Assembly: GCF_000425385.1 (NCBI RefSeq) | Contig: NZ_KE384356.1 | Coordinates: forward strand, 380,380-444,379 | Direction of reading: 5' to 3' | DNA length: 64,000 nucleotides | From: Pseudoduganella violaceinigra DSM 15887 | GTDB taxonomy: Bacteria > Pseudomonadota > Gammaproteobacteria > Burkholderiales > Burkholderiaceae_D | Translations under genes and position numbers: made by a program | Notes under the pieces: model-generated | The model's database searches: none | What the model saw: only the letters and a program-made list of their open reading frames with translations | What the model was told of the DNA's origin: nothing | Shown: piece after piece, positions 1-8,658 of the stretch | How the letters are laid out: each line of letters opens with the position of its first letter | Numbering within the stretch: the first letter of the stretch is position 1

Positions 1-1
1 G

Positions 2-115
2 GTCGACCAGTATGCTGCCACGCTGGGCAAGTGGCTGGGCGCCAGCGATAGCGAGCTGCTGACGCTGCTGCCCAACCTGGCCAACTACAGCACGCGCGAC
101 CTGGGCTTCCTGTAA
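2..115 (+). CDS. DUF1501-like protein, C-terminal fragment
   Basis: Only the last 37 codons lie in the window, and the gene starts upstream of it. The frame reads to a TAA at 113-115 and ends in NLANYSTRDLGFL. A tail of the form 'pNl.nf...DLGFl' is typical of the C-terminus of DUF1501-family (sulfatase-like, often Tat-exported) proteins. That assignment is from recall of the family tail only, since no catalytic part is visible. The neighbouring CheB-CheR gene converges on it with 25 bp between the stops. Confidence 0.55.
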   Translation, partial: VDQYAATLGKWLGASDSELLTLLPNLANYSTRDLGFL

Positions 116-140
116 GCGTGGACCGAGGTGCCGGGCGCTC

Positions 141-3100
141 TCAAGCGGGTCCGGCGCTGCCGCGCAGCTCCTCCAGGGCCCTTTGCTGGGCCGTCACGTC
201 GCGGGCCACGCCCGACAGCCGGACTGCCCGGCGCGGGTCGCCAGCGAATTCGGCGCGGCCGCTGAACGCCAGCCAGCGTTCGATCCCGTCCGCGCCGACC
301 ATGCGCACTTCCTCGCGCAAAATACCGTCGCCATCGGGATCGAACGCCCGCCGGACGACGGCGTCATGGCGTTCGCGGTCGCCGGAATGGATCATGGCTT
401 CCATTGCGTCCACCTGCGTCAAGGCGGCGCCGGCCGGCATGCCCAGCAAGGCCGGCAGCCGTGCGTCGGCCTCGATCCGGCCCTCCTCCGGCAGCCACTC
501 GAAATAGCCCAGTCCTGCGGCCTCGAATGCTTCCCGTAGTCTTTTCTCGCTGGCGCGCAAGGCATCGTCGGAACGCTTGCGCTCGCTGATGTCCCGGAAC
601 AGGATGCCGACGCGGTGCAATTCCGGAGCGCCGACGCGGAACGCGTTCACGTCGTAAAAACGATTGAGTTCCTTGGCCTCGCGCTGGAAGCGCATCGGCT
701 CGCCTGTCAGTGCGATGCGTCCGTACATGTCGAACCAATACGGTTCGTGCTTCGGTGCGATCTCGCGCATCCAGCGTCCCGCGGCGTTTTCAATCCCCGT
801 CTGGCGCTCGACTTCAGGGTTGATCTGCAGGAACAGATAATCGACCGGCTTTTGCTCCGCGTCGAACAGCACTTCGATAATGCAGAACCCCTCGTCAATG
901 GAATCGAACAGGGAGCGGAACTGTCCTTCCGAATCGCTCAAGGCTTGCTCGCTGGCCTTCCGCTCGGTAATGTCGGTGGCGGTGCCGAACCACTTAACGA
1001 TGGCGCCTTGATCGTCGAGCACCGGTATGGCGCGCGAAAAGACCCAGCCGATGCTGCCATCGATGCGCACCACCCGGTGCTCCAGCTGGAAATAGCTGCG
1101 TCCCGCAATCGCCTGCTGGATGGTCAGCCAGACGCGCGGCATCTCATCCTCGGGGATATATTCACTCTTCCAGTCGCTGCGCGGAATGTCCGTGGTGGTG
1201 ATGAAGTTCTTGCCTTCCAGTGAGCGCATCTCCAGCCAGTCGGCGCTCATTTCGTAGACGATTTCGGACGTCGCGCTGATGAAGGACCTGAGTTTCTGCT
1301 CGGATGCCGCCAGCGCCGCTTCCGACCGCTTCCGTTCGGTGATATCGAAGAAAGTGAGCACCACGCCGTCGATCCGGTCATGCGAGGCATAGCAGGGCAG
1401 GATGCGTGCGAAAAACCATTGGTCCGCCAATCCGCGCACTTCCTGCTCGACCGGATCGCCGCCGTCCAGCACGGTCTGCGCGTCCGCCATCAAATCCGGA
1501 TAATCCAGCCCCGCGTGCAGGTCGCTCAGCGGGCGCCCGATGTCGGAAGGAATGAGCCGGAACAAGTCCAGCGCGCGTGGCGTGTAGCGCATGATCTTCA
1601 GTTCGCGGTTGAGGAAGACGATGGGAATCGAGGCCGCGTTCATCAGGTTGTTGAGGTCGCTGTTGATCTGTTCCAGCTCGCCCAATTTCTCGCTCAGCAC
1701 CGCATTGACGGCAGTCAGCTCGGCGTTCATCGAACGCAGCTCCTGCCGGTTGAGGTCCAGTTCCTCCAGCGTCGCATGGAGTTCGTGGGTAATGACCTGG
1801 AGCTGGCGCTGGTCGGCAGTGTTCGGGGCATCCTGCAAGCCGATGCCCTGCAGATGTTGTTGCAGTATGTCGAGCTGGTCTTGTAACTGGTTCAGGGTGG
1901 CGCTTGCCCTGCCGCCACGCGCCCGCGCTTCCTTGCCAAGCGCGGCCCGCTCGATCGACAGTGAGCGCTCGATGGCGCCGTAGCCATGCTTCTCAAGTCC
2001 GGGATCGCCACTGCGGCGAAAGATCCGGTATTTGTCGTCGATCGGAAAGAACGATTTGTTGAACTCTCTCGGCCCCTCCACCGGCCCAAGGAACAGCAGG
2101 CCTTGCGGCTCCAGCGACCGGTCGAACATATCGATGATCCGGCGTTGTCCATCCGGGTTGAGGTAGATCAGCAGGTTGCGGCAGCTGATCAGGTCCATGC
2201 GGGCGAAGTTGGGATCCCATACCACGTCATGCTCGGCAAACAGCACAATCTGGCGCAGCTCGCGCTTGACCCGGTAGCCGGCGGCCTCTTTCTGGAAAAA
2301 GCGCACCAGACGTTCCGGGCCGACCGGATTCGCCACGCTGGGCCGGTACAGCCCGGCCCGCGCCGTTTCAATGGCACTGCGGTCGAGGTCGCAGCCAAAT
2401 ACCTGAATGCCGGGCGGCTTATCGAGCGTCTGTGCATGTTCCAGCAACAGCATGGCGATGGAATAGGCTTCCTCGCCCGTCGCGCAGGCGGGCACCCAGA
2501 CCCGCACAAAATCCGCTTCGCCTTTGCCTTCGAACAGTCCGGGCAAATAGGCCGCCAGCGCGGCAAATGCCTCGCGGTCGCGGAAAAATTCTGTGACTGA
2601 AACCAGCAGATCGCGGATCAGGGCGTCCGGTTCAGACGCATCCGCTTCAAGCAGTTTCAGGTAATCGCTGGATTGGATTGAATGGGTAGACTCCATGCGC
2701 CGCCGCAAGTGCCGCAGCAGCACGAGCGGCCTGTGGCAGGAAAAGTCGCGTCCGGTTCGCCGGCGCAGCGCCTCGACCGCCTCGCGCACCAGGCCAGATT
2801 CCTCTTCCGTCAGCGTTAAGAAGAGGTCTGGGCTGGCCGGGCGGTGGGACGGCGGCTGGCGCAGCGGCAGGTCGATGCCGAAATTGGCCAGCAAGCGCTG
2901 CGGCATTTCAGCCACGCGTAAGACCGCGTCGGCGCAGCCGCGGTTGATCGCCGAACGGGGCATGATGTCCTGCGTCGCCTCCTTCGGGTCCTGCACCAGC
3001 GCCAGGCCGTCGGCCTTGACGATGGTCTCGAGCCCGGCGGTGCCGTCGGAATCGGCACCGGACAGCAGGATCCCGGCGATCTGTCCCCGTCCGGCTTGCG

Positions 3101-3467
3101 CAAGGGAAGCGAACAGCGCGTCAATAACGGCAACCCTGCCGCCAACGATATTAAGCGGCTCGACCTTCAGCCGGTCCTTGTCGCGGGTCAGGACCTGGCC
3201 AGGCGGAATCACATACACATGATTGGCTTCCATCTGGAGCTTGTCGCGTGCATGCATGACTTTCAAGGCGCAACGCCTTTGCAATAAAGTCGGCAGCAGG
3301 CTTTCCTCGGCGGGGGGAATGTGCACAGCGACCAGGAATGCTATGCCGCAATTTTCCGGCATGAGTTCGAAAAACTGCACGAGCGCGTCGACGCTGCCGG
3401 CCGATCCGCCGATCGCGACCAGCGGCACCTCCACCACGCAGACAATATCCTTCGAATGGCCAGGCAT
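141..3467 (-). CDS. CheB-CheR-PAS hybrid chemotaxis-type protein
   Basis: A protein of about 1108 aa that fuses a CheB methylesterase domain (about residues 10-195; Ser in GGSAGS at S22, His in VHIPP, Asp in LSGADSDGTAGL) to a CheR methyltransferase domain (about 215-475; SAM-binding VPACATGEEAYS and DLISCRNLLIYL). A predicted coiled coil follows (about 530-620), then about four PAS/PAC units (ITERK, ITERKAS and ISERKRS linkers). Proteins of this type often end in a histidine kinase, but this one stops after the last PAS (ARDVTAQQRALEELRG) with no HisKA or HATPase. The ATG at 3467 is preferred because GAAGGGAAA lies just before it; an in-frame ATG at 3482 is possible. No che operon surrounds it, so its receptor partner is unknown. 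Confidence 0.85.
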   Translation of the reverse strand: MPGHSKDIVCVVEVPLVAIGGSAGSVDALVQFFELMPENCGIAFLVAVHIPPAEESLLPTLLQRRCALKVMHARDKLQMEANHVYVIPPGQVLTRDKDRLKVEPLNIVGGRVAVIDALFASLAQAGRGQIAGILLSGADSDGTAGLETIVKADGLALVQDPKEATQDIMPRSAINRGCADAVLRVAEMPQRLLANFGIDLPLRQPPSHRPASPDLFLTLTEEESGLVREAVEALRRRTGRDFSCHRPLVLLRHLRRRMESTHSIQSSDYLKLLEADASEPDALIRDLLVSVTEFFRDREAFAALAAYLPGLFEGKGEADFVRVWVPACATGEEAYSIAMLLLEHAQTLDKPPGIQVFGCDLDRSAIETARAGLYRPSVANPVGPERLVRFFQKEAAGYRVKRELRQIVLFAEHDVVWDPNFARMDLISCRNLLIYLNPDGQRRIIDMFDRSLEPQGLLFLGPVEGPREFNKSFFPIDDKYRIFRRSGDPGLEKHGYGAIERSLSIERAALGKEARARGGRASATLNQLQDQLDILQQHLQGIGLQDAPNTADQRQLQVITHELHATLEELDLNRQELRSMNAELTAVNAVLSEKLGELEQINSDLNNLMNAASIPIVFLNRELKIMRYTPRALDLFRLIPSDIGRPLSDLHAGLDYPDLMADAQTVLDGGDPVEQEVRGLADQWFFARILPCYASHDRIDGVVLTFFDITERKRSEAALAASEQKLRSFISATSEIVYEMSADWLEMRSLEGKNFITTTDIPRSDWKSEYIPEDEMPRVWLTIQQAIAGRSYFQLEHRVVRIDGSIGWVFSRAIPVLDDQGAIVKWFGTATDITERKASEQALSDSEGQFRSLFDSIDEGFCIIEVLFDAEQKPVDYLFLQINPEVERQTGIENAAGRWMREIAPKHEPYWFDMYGRIALTGEPMRFQREAKELNRFYDVNAFRVGAPELHRVGILFRDISERKRSDDALRASEKRLREAFEAAGLGYFEWLPEEGRIEADARLPALLGMPAGAALTQVDAMEAMIHSGDRERHDAVVRRAFDPDGDGILREEVRMVGADGIERWLAFSGRAEFAGDPRRAVRLSGVARDVTAQQRALEELRGSAGPA

Positions 3468-3596
3468 GGGTTTCCCTTCCATTGCCTATTGGGGGCTGAT
3501 CCCAGTATGGTACTACGGCCCCGGGCAGGAAATCTGCCCTTGCCTGGCTCTCCCGGCAGGCTTGCACACCGCGGTGACAGGCCGGCCACACCGGGC

Positions 3597-4706
3597 TTAT
3601 ACCCGCGGCAGCTGCTTGGTCACGCAGTGAATGCCGCCGCCGCCCGCGGCGATCGGGTCGATATCCAGCTGCACGATGTCGCGGCCCGGGTAGAGCTTGG
3701 CCAACAGGTCGCGGCAGTAGCCGTCCGCTTCAGTATCGCCGAATTGCGGTGCGATCACGGCGCCGTTGATGGGCAGGTAGTTGATATAGCCTGCGGCGAA
3801 ATCCGGATTCCCTTCGCTGAAGCGGCTGCTGCGCGGCCTGGCCGGCGGCGGCAGGATGTGGATTTCCAGGCGGCGGCCATCGGCGTCGCTGGCGTTCTTC
3901 AAGATCTCCAGGTGCTTGCGGGTGATGGCATAGTCGTGCGATTGCGGATCATCGTCGCGGTTGACGACCACCAGGCCCGGCCGCACAAAGCGGGCGTAGA
4001 AGTCGACGTGGGCGTCGGTGATGTCCTTGTCGCGAATGCCGGGCAGCCAGATGATCTTGCGCAAGCCGAGGCGCAGCTTCAGTTCCGCTTCGATCTGGGC
4101 CCTGCTCATGCGCGGATTGCGGTTGGCGTTGACCCAGCAGCTCTCGGTCATGATGCCGGTGCCATGGCCATCCACTTCGATGCCGCCGCCTTCGCCGACC
4201 AGGGAGCTGATGATATAGCTGGCTTCCAGGTCTTCGCTCAGTGCCTTGGCGACGCGCGTATCGCTGCCGGCGCGCTGTTTGCCGCCCCAGCCGTTGAAAT
4301 TGAAGTCGACCAGACCCAGGTTGCCGGTGCCGTCGACCACGAAGCAGCCGCCGTAGTCGCGCACCCAGATATCGTCCAGCGCCACGGGGAAGTAGTCGAT
4401 ATTGGTGAATCCGCAATCGCGCTGCGCCTGCGCCAGCTGCGATGGGCGGCAGAACACCGTCACCGGCTGGTAGCGCGCGATGGCCTGGGCCAGGCGCGCG
4501 ACAGTAGCGTTGACCGGACCCGCCCAGTCCTTCCACACCGCGCTCGATGCCGCATAGGAAACGAACACGCGCTCCTGCGGCAGGTGCTCGTCGGGCATAG
4601 TCCAGCTGCCTGCGGCGGCGGCGCCGCGCGCGCTGGCTGCGCCTGTGGTCAATCCAAGTAAGGCGCCTGCGGCGATTTGCTGTATGAAGGTTCTGCGGGT
4701 CGGCAT
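3597..4706 (-). CDS. Exported agmatine deiminase-family protein (Tat signal)
   Basis: A 369-aa member of the agmatine deiminase / bacterial peptidylarginine deiminase superfamily, guanidine-modifying enzymes that release ammonia. Seen in the sequence: DDIWVRDYGG, FNFNGWGGKQ, GGIEVDGHGTG, and the C-terminal GGGGIHC with the nucleophilic Cys near residue 361. The N-terminus PTRRTFIQQIAAGALLG is a twin-arginine signal, unusual for a family that is normally cytosolic. The ATG at 4706 is chosen for an AGGAGA ribosome site directly upstream and because the longer frame adds no signal-like residues. It lies 28 bp after a paralogue, apparently in one transcript. The substrate (agmatine versus peptide or other arginine) cannot be told from sequence. 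Confidence 0.85.
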   Translation of the reverse strand: MPTRRTFIQQIAAGALLGLTTGAASARGAAAAGSWTMPDEHLPQERVFVSYAASSAVWKDWAGPVNATVARLAQAIARYQPVTVFCRPSQLAQAQRDCGFTNIDYFPVALDDIWVRDYGGCFVVDGTGNLGLVDFNFNGWGGKQRAGSDTRVAKALSEDLEASYIISSLVGEGGGIEVDGHGTGIMTESCWVNANRNPRMSRAQIEAELKLRLGLRKIIWLPGIRDKDITDAHVDFYARFVRPGLVVVNRDDDPQSHDYAITRKHLEILKNASDADGRRLEIHILPPPARPRSSRFSEGNPDFAAGYINYLPINGAVIAPQFGDTEADGYCRDLLAKLYPGRDIVQLDIDPIAAGGGGIHCVTKQLPRV

Positions 4707-4734
4707 ATGGTCTCCTGTGGTGGCCGGTTGTGAG

Positions 4735-5877
4735 TCAAACAGGTTCTTGCTGTGTCGTGCAGTGGATGCCGCCGCCACCGGCGGCAATGGCGTCGATATT
4801 CAGCTGGACGATCTGGTGGCCCGGCAGCTGCGCCGCCAGCGCGTTGCGGGCGGCGGTATCGGCTACCGGGTCGCCGAACTCGGGCAGAAACAGCGCTTTA
4901 TCGGTCAGCAGGAAGTTCACATAGCCTGCCGCGAAATTCTTGCCCGAATAGGCCGGGCGCACTTGGGACGGCGTTTCCAGTGTGATGATTTGCAGCGGCT
5001 GGCCGCGGGCGTCGCTTGCTGTGCGCAGTAGTTCAATATGGCGTCGGGTTACAGTGTAGTCAAAGGAAGTGCGGTCGTTGTCCAGCGCCGCGACCACCAC
5101 GCCGGGCTTGAGGAAGCGCGCGTAGAAGTCGGTGTGGCCGTCCGTGATATCGTGGTTGGCGATGCCCGGCAGCCAGAGGATCTTCTCCAGGCCCAGCAGG
5201 CGCTTGAGTTCCTGCTCCGCGTCCGCCTTGCCGACGCCCGGATTGCGGTTGTCGTTGAGCATGCAGCTCTCGGTGATGATCGCCGTGCCCTGCCCGTCGA
5301 CCTCGATGCCCCCGCCTTCCATCACCAGGCGGCTGCGCAGCAGGGGAACGTTGCTGAGCTCGGCCATGCGTGCCGCCACAGTGGCGTCGCGGGCATGCGC
5401 CTGCTTATTGCCCCAGCCGTTGAAATTGAAGCTGAGGGCGGCGCGTTCGCCGCGCCCATTGCGGACGAAGACGCAGCCGGTGTCGCGCATCCAGAGGTCG
5501 TCGATGGCGTGTTCAAACAACTGCACGCTGGCGCCGCACAGCTGGCGCGCGGTGGCCAGGTCTTCCGGATTGACCAGCATCTTGACCGGATGGTGGGCGC
5601 TGATGGCGTTGGCGATGCGGGCCAGGGCCTGCTGCGCCGGCTGGCTCAGCTTGGCACCCCAAATCGCTTCTTTCGCAGCGAACGCCATCCAAACGGCACG
5701 TTGCTGGCTGCCTTCGTCCGGCATCTGCCAGCTACTTGCTTGCGGGTTTGGTTGCGGGATCACGGGGGCCGAGCCGCCGTGATCTCCGCCGCCATCCCCG
5801 CCGCCGCCGCAGGCGGAGAGCAGGCCACCCGCCAGCCCCAGGCCGCCCAGGCGTAAGAAAGTACGTCGATTTGTCAT
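4735..5877 (-). CDS. Exported agmatine deiminase-family lipoprotein
   Basis: A 380-aa paralogue of the downstream gene. Motifs: DDLWMRDTGCVFV, FNFNGWGNKQ, GGIEVDGQGTA, and the C-terminal GGGGIHC with Cys near residue 373. The N-terminus combines a twin-arginine signal (NRRTFLRLGGLGLAGG) with a lipobox (LLSAC, then a run of Gly), so it is probably Tat-exported and lipid-anchored, whereas the neighbour has a plain Tat signal. It is first in the pair. Two extracytoplasmic copies suggest a role in using external agmatine or arginine derivatives, or in modifying surface proteins; that is inference. Confidence 0.85.
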   Translation of the reverse strand: MTNRRTFLRLGGLGLAGGLLSACGGGGDGGGDHGGSAPVIPQPNPQASSWQMPDEGSQQRAVWMAFAAKEAIWGAKLSQPAQQALARIANAISAHHPVKMLVNPEDLATARQLCGASVQLFEHAIDDLWMRDTGCVFVRNGRGERAALSFNFNGWGNKQAHARDATVAARMAELSNVPLLRSRLVMEGGGIEVDGQGTAIITESCMLNDNRNPGVGKADAEQELKRLLGLEKILWLPGIANHDITDGHTDFYARFLKPGVVVAALDNDRTSFDYTVTRRHIELLRTASDARGQPLQIITLETPSQVRPAYSGKNFAAGYVNFLLTDKALFLPEFGDPVADTAARNALAAQLPGHQIVQLNIDAIAAGGGGIHCTTQQEPV

Positions 5878-5955
5878 GGTGAGTGTTAGTTGCGGTTCGA
5901 AAGTCTGATTCTACGAACCGCCACTCATGCAAACAATTGACGTTTCTTGCTCGAA

Positions 5956-6840
5956 TCAATCGATCTTGCTCATGATTGGCTCATCTGCCCGGGCAAAATG
6001 CAGCAGGCTGTCGAAGATTTCCCGGATCAGGGGGAGGCGGGTGTCGCCTTCAATCCGGGCCATCCAGACCGTCCCCAGGCCCAGGCTGGGATAGCCCGGC
6101 AGCAACTGCAACTGGCCTGAGCGCAGGGCGTCATCGGCCAGCAAGCGCGACACCAGGGCCACGCCGCGCCCGCGTACGGCCGCATCCAGCGCCAGGCGCG
6201 GATCGTCATAGATTGCCGCCTTGCGGCGGGCGCCAAAATGCTGGCGGATGAAGGGGCCGATCCTGTCGCTGGTCAAGTCCTGTTCTATGCATACCAAGCC
6301 CGCATCCGGGGCCGGGACCAGCCTTGGCGTGCACACCGCCACCAGTTCGTCGGCCAGCAGCGGCTCCTCATGCAGGCCCTGCTGCTTGAGCGGTTCGGTG
6401 GTAATGACGATGTCGACATCGAGCTCGTCGACATAGCGCGCCGTTTCGTCGATGGAAATGATCGGGCACAAGGCCGGGTGGGCTTCGCGCAGGCGGTCGA
6501 CGCGCGGCTGCAGCCAGCCACTGGCGATATGCGCCGGGCACACAATGGTGGCCAGGCTGTCGTCCATATAGGTTTCGATGCGATTGAGGCCGTTCTGCAG
6601 CTGCTCCAGCGATTTGCCGACGCTATCCAGCAGCAGCCGCCCCGCCACGGTCAGCTCCACGCCCCGCCCTTTGCGGCGGAACAGGGGTTGGCCGAGCTGC
6701 TGCTCCAGCTGGGCGATCTGGTGGCTGATAGCTGATTGCGATATGCACAATTCGTCCGCCGCGCGCGAATAATTGCCGAGGCGGGCAGCCGCTTCGAAAC
6801 CGATCAGGAACTTGAAAGAAGGCAGTCTGGAATTGGGCAT
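5956..6840 (-). CDS. LysR-family transcriptional regulator
   Basis: A 294-aa LysR-type regulator. The N-terminal winged helix-turn-helix (FEAAARLGNYSRAADELCISQSAISHQI, residues about 14-41) resembles the GcvA/AmpR branch, and a substrate-binding effector domain follows (about 90-290). The ATG at 6840 starts the canonical PNSRLPSF N-terminus; the open frame continues upstream only as antisense to the next gene. It is divergent from the vWA lipoprotein gene with a 111-bp shared upstream region, which is the usual place for LysR control. The agmatine deiminase pair lies 78 bp downstream on the same strand and is another possible target. Confidence 0.88.
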   Translation of the reverse strand: MPNSRLPSFKFLIGFEAAARLGNYSRAADELCISQSAISHQIAQLEQQLGQPLFRRKGRGVELTVAGRLLLDSVGKSLEQLQNGLNRIETYMDDSLATIVCPAHIASGWLQPRVDRLREAHPALCPIISIDETARYVDELDVDIVITTEPLKQQGLHEEPLLADELVAVCTPRLVPAPDAGLVCIEQDLTSDRIGPFIRQHFGARRKAAIYDDPRLALDAAVRGRGVALVSRLLADDALRSGQLQLLPGYPSLGLGTVWMARIEGDTRLPLIREIFDSLLHFARADEPIMSKID

Positions 6841-6951
6841 GTGGGCTCGGCCGATGGTTATCCGCCAAATTCTACAAAATGTAACCTTGATTGCGCTGTT
6901 CGCGCATTTGGGGGAACTTAGCAAGACAATAACCAGACAGGATGTCCTCCA

Positions 6952-8652
6952 ATGAAAAAGTCGAATAAATTTGCCCCGGTCGTGGCCGCCGGCATGCTCA
7001 CCCTGGCGGCCTGCAGTACGCAGAACCCCGGGCAGGTTCCTGTCGCTGCAACGCCCCAGCCGGGCGTGGTGCCGATGGCCGCGCCGGCGCCCATCGAAGA
7101 ACGCCGCGTGATCGCCAATGCCACCGGTGCGCGCCTTGCGAAGCCGGTTGCCCCGATGATGGGCTATGCGTCTTCCATGCCGCCGCCGATGCCGCAATTC
7201 GCCCCGTCGGCCGACAAGTTCCCCGACAAGGACAGCAACAAATCCGTGCTGGTGAGCGAGCAGCCGGTATCGACCTTCAGCGTGGATGTGGATACCGCTT
7301 CCTATGCATTCGTACGCCGCATGCTGTCCGACGGCCGCATGCCGCCGTCGCAGGCCGTGCGCGTGGAGGAGATGGTCAACTACTTCCCGTACAAATATTC
7401 CGTGCCGGCCAAGGCCAGCGAGCCGTTCGCCGTCACGACCGAAGTGATGCCAAGCCCTTGGCAGCAAGGCAACCAGCTGGTCCACATCGCGCTGAAAGGC
7501 TATGACATCAAGACCGCCGAACGCCCGCGCGCCAACGTGGTACTGCTGGTGGATATTTCGGGCTCGATGGCCTCGCGCGACCGCCTGCCGCTGCTGCAGC
7601 AAGGCTTCCGCCTGTTCGCTGAGCAGTTGCGCGATGACGATATGGTCTCCATCGTCACTTACGCCAATGGCACCGCGGTGGCGCTGGAGCCGACCAAAGG
7701 CAAGGACAAGCAGAAGATCATCGACGTGATCAACAACCTGCACGCGAACGGCGGCACGGCCGGCGGCGACGGACTACAGCGCGCCTACGCACAGGCCGAG
7801 CGCAACTTCGACCCGCAAGCCGTCAACCGCGTGATCCTGGCGACGGATGGCGATTTCAATATCGGCATCACCGATCCCAAGCAGCTGGAAAAATTCATCG
7901 TCGACAAGCGTAAATCCGGCGTCTACCTGTCGGTCTTCGGCGTCGGCCTGGGCAACCTGAACGACGCGCTGATCCAGCGCCTGACCCAGTCCGGCAACGG
8001 CAACGCGGCCTACATCGATACCCTGCTCGAAGCGCGCAAGGCGCTGTCGCAGGAACTGGGATCGACCATGTTCCCGATTGCGAACGATGTGAAAGTGCAG
8101 GTGGAATTCAATCCCGCGCAGGTGGCGGCTTACCGCCTGGTCGGCTACGAGACCCGCATGCTGAACCGCCAAGACTTCAAGGACGACAAGGTCGACGCGG
8201 GCGATATGGGGGCCGGCCACACCGTCACGGCCATCTACGAAATCACTCCGGCCGCCAATGCCGGCAAGCTGGTGGATCCGCTGCGCTACGCCCAGCCGGG
8301 CAAACAGAAGCCTGCCGCCGCAAGCAAAGGCGAAGAGCTGTGCTTCGTCAAGGTGCGCTACAAGTTGCCGGGCGAATCCACCAGCAAGCAGATGGAGCGT
8401 CCCGTGCTTGCGGCTAGCGCGCATGACTCGCTCAATGGCGTGCCGGATGACCAGCGCTTCGCCGTCGCAGTTGCGGCGTTCGGCCAGCGCCTGCGCGGAG
8501 AGCAGCAGGTGGCGGACTTCAGCTACGGCGATATCGCCAAACTGGCGGAAGGTGCGCGCGGCGCCGACCCCGAAGGTTATCGCGCCGAATTCGTACGGAT
8601 GGTGCGAATGGCGGAGTCCCTGGGCAAGGTCGGCGAGACCGCGCAGCGTTGA
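6952..8652 (+). CDS. von Willebrand factor type A domain lipoprotein (YfbK-like)
   Basis: A 566-aa lipoprotein whose signal ends in TLAACS. It has an N-terminal conserved region (VSTFSVDVDTASYAFVRRML), a vWA domain (about 190-370) with a MIDAS motif DISGS at residues 201-205, and a C-terminal DUF3520-like region. The architecture matches E. coli YfbK and proteins labelled Ca-activated chloride channel homologues. These are envelope proteins of unsettled function, and the MIDAS site implies divalent-metal-dependent protein binding. AGGA lies 9 nt before the start. It converges on the GH19 chitinase with a 6-bp gap and no terminator hairpin. Confidence 0.88.
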   Translation: MKKSNKFAPVVAAGMLTLAACSTQNPGQVPVAATPQPGVVPMAAPAPIEERRVIANATGARLAKPVAPMMGYASSMPPPMPQFAPSADKFPDKDSNKSVLVSEQPVSTFSVDVDTASYAFVRRMLSDGRMPPSQAVRVEEMVNYFPYKYSVPAKASEPFAVTTEVMPSPWQQGNQLVHIALKGYDIKTAERPRANVVLLVDISGSMASRDRLPLLQQGFRLFAEQLRDDDMVSIVTYANGTAVALEPTKGKDKQKIIDVINNLHANGGTAGGDGLQRAYAQAERNFDPQAVNRVILATDGDFNIGITDPKQLEKFIVDKRKSGVYLSVFGVGLGNLNDALIQRLTQSGNGNAAYIDTLLEARKALSQELGSTMFPIANDVKVQVEFNPAQVAAYRLVGYETRMLNRQDFKDDKVDAGDMGAGHTVTAIYEITPAANAGKLVDPLRYAQPGKQKPAAASKGEELCFVKVRYKLPGESTSKQMERPVLAASAHDSLNGVPDDQRFAVAVAAFGQRLRGEQQVADFSYGDIAKLAEGARGADPEGYRAEFVRMVRMAESLGKVGETAQR

Positions 8653-8658
8653 TGCCGG

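Noticed and set aside
6911..6917. GGAACTT resembling an RpoE-type -35 before the vWA lipoprotein gene
   Set aside because: No matching -10 (GTC/TCTGA) at 16-17 bp; only GACAGG is there.
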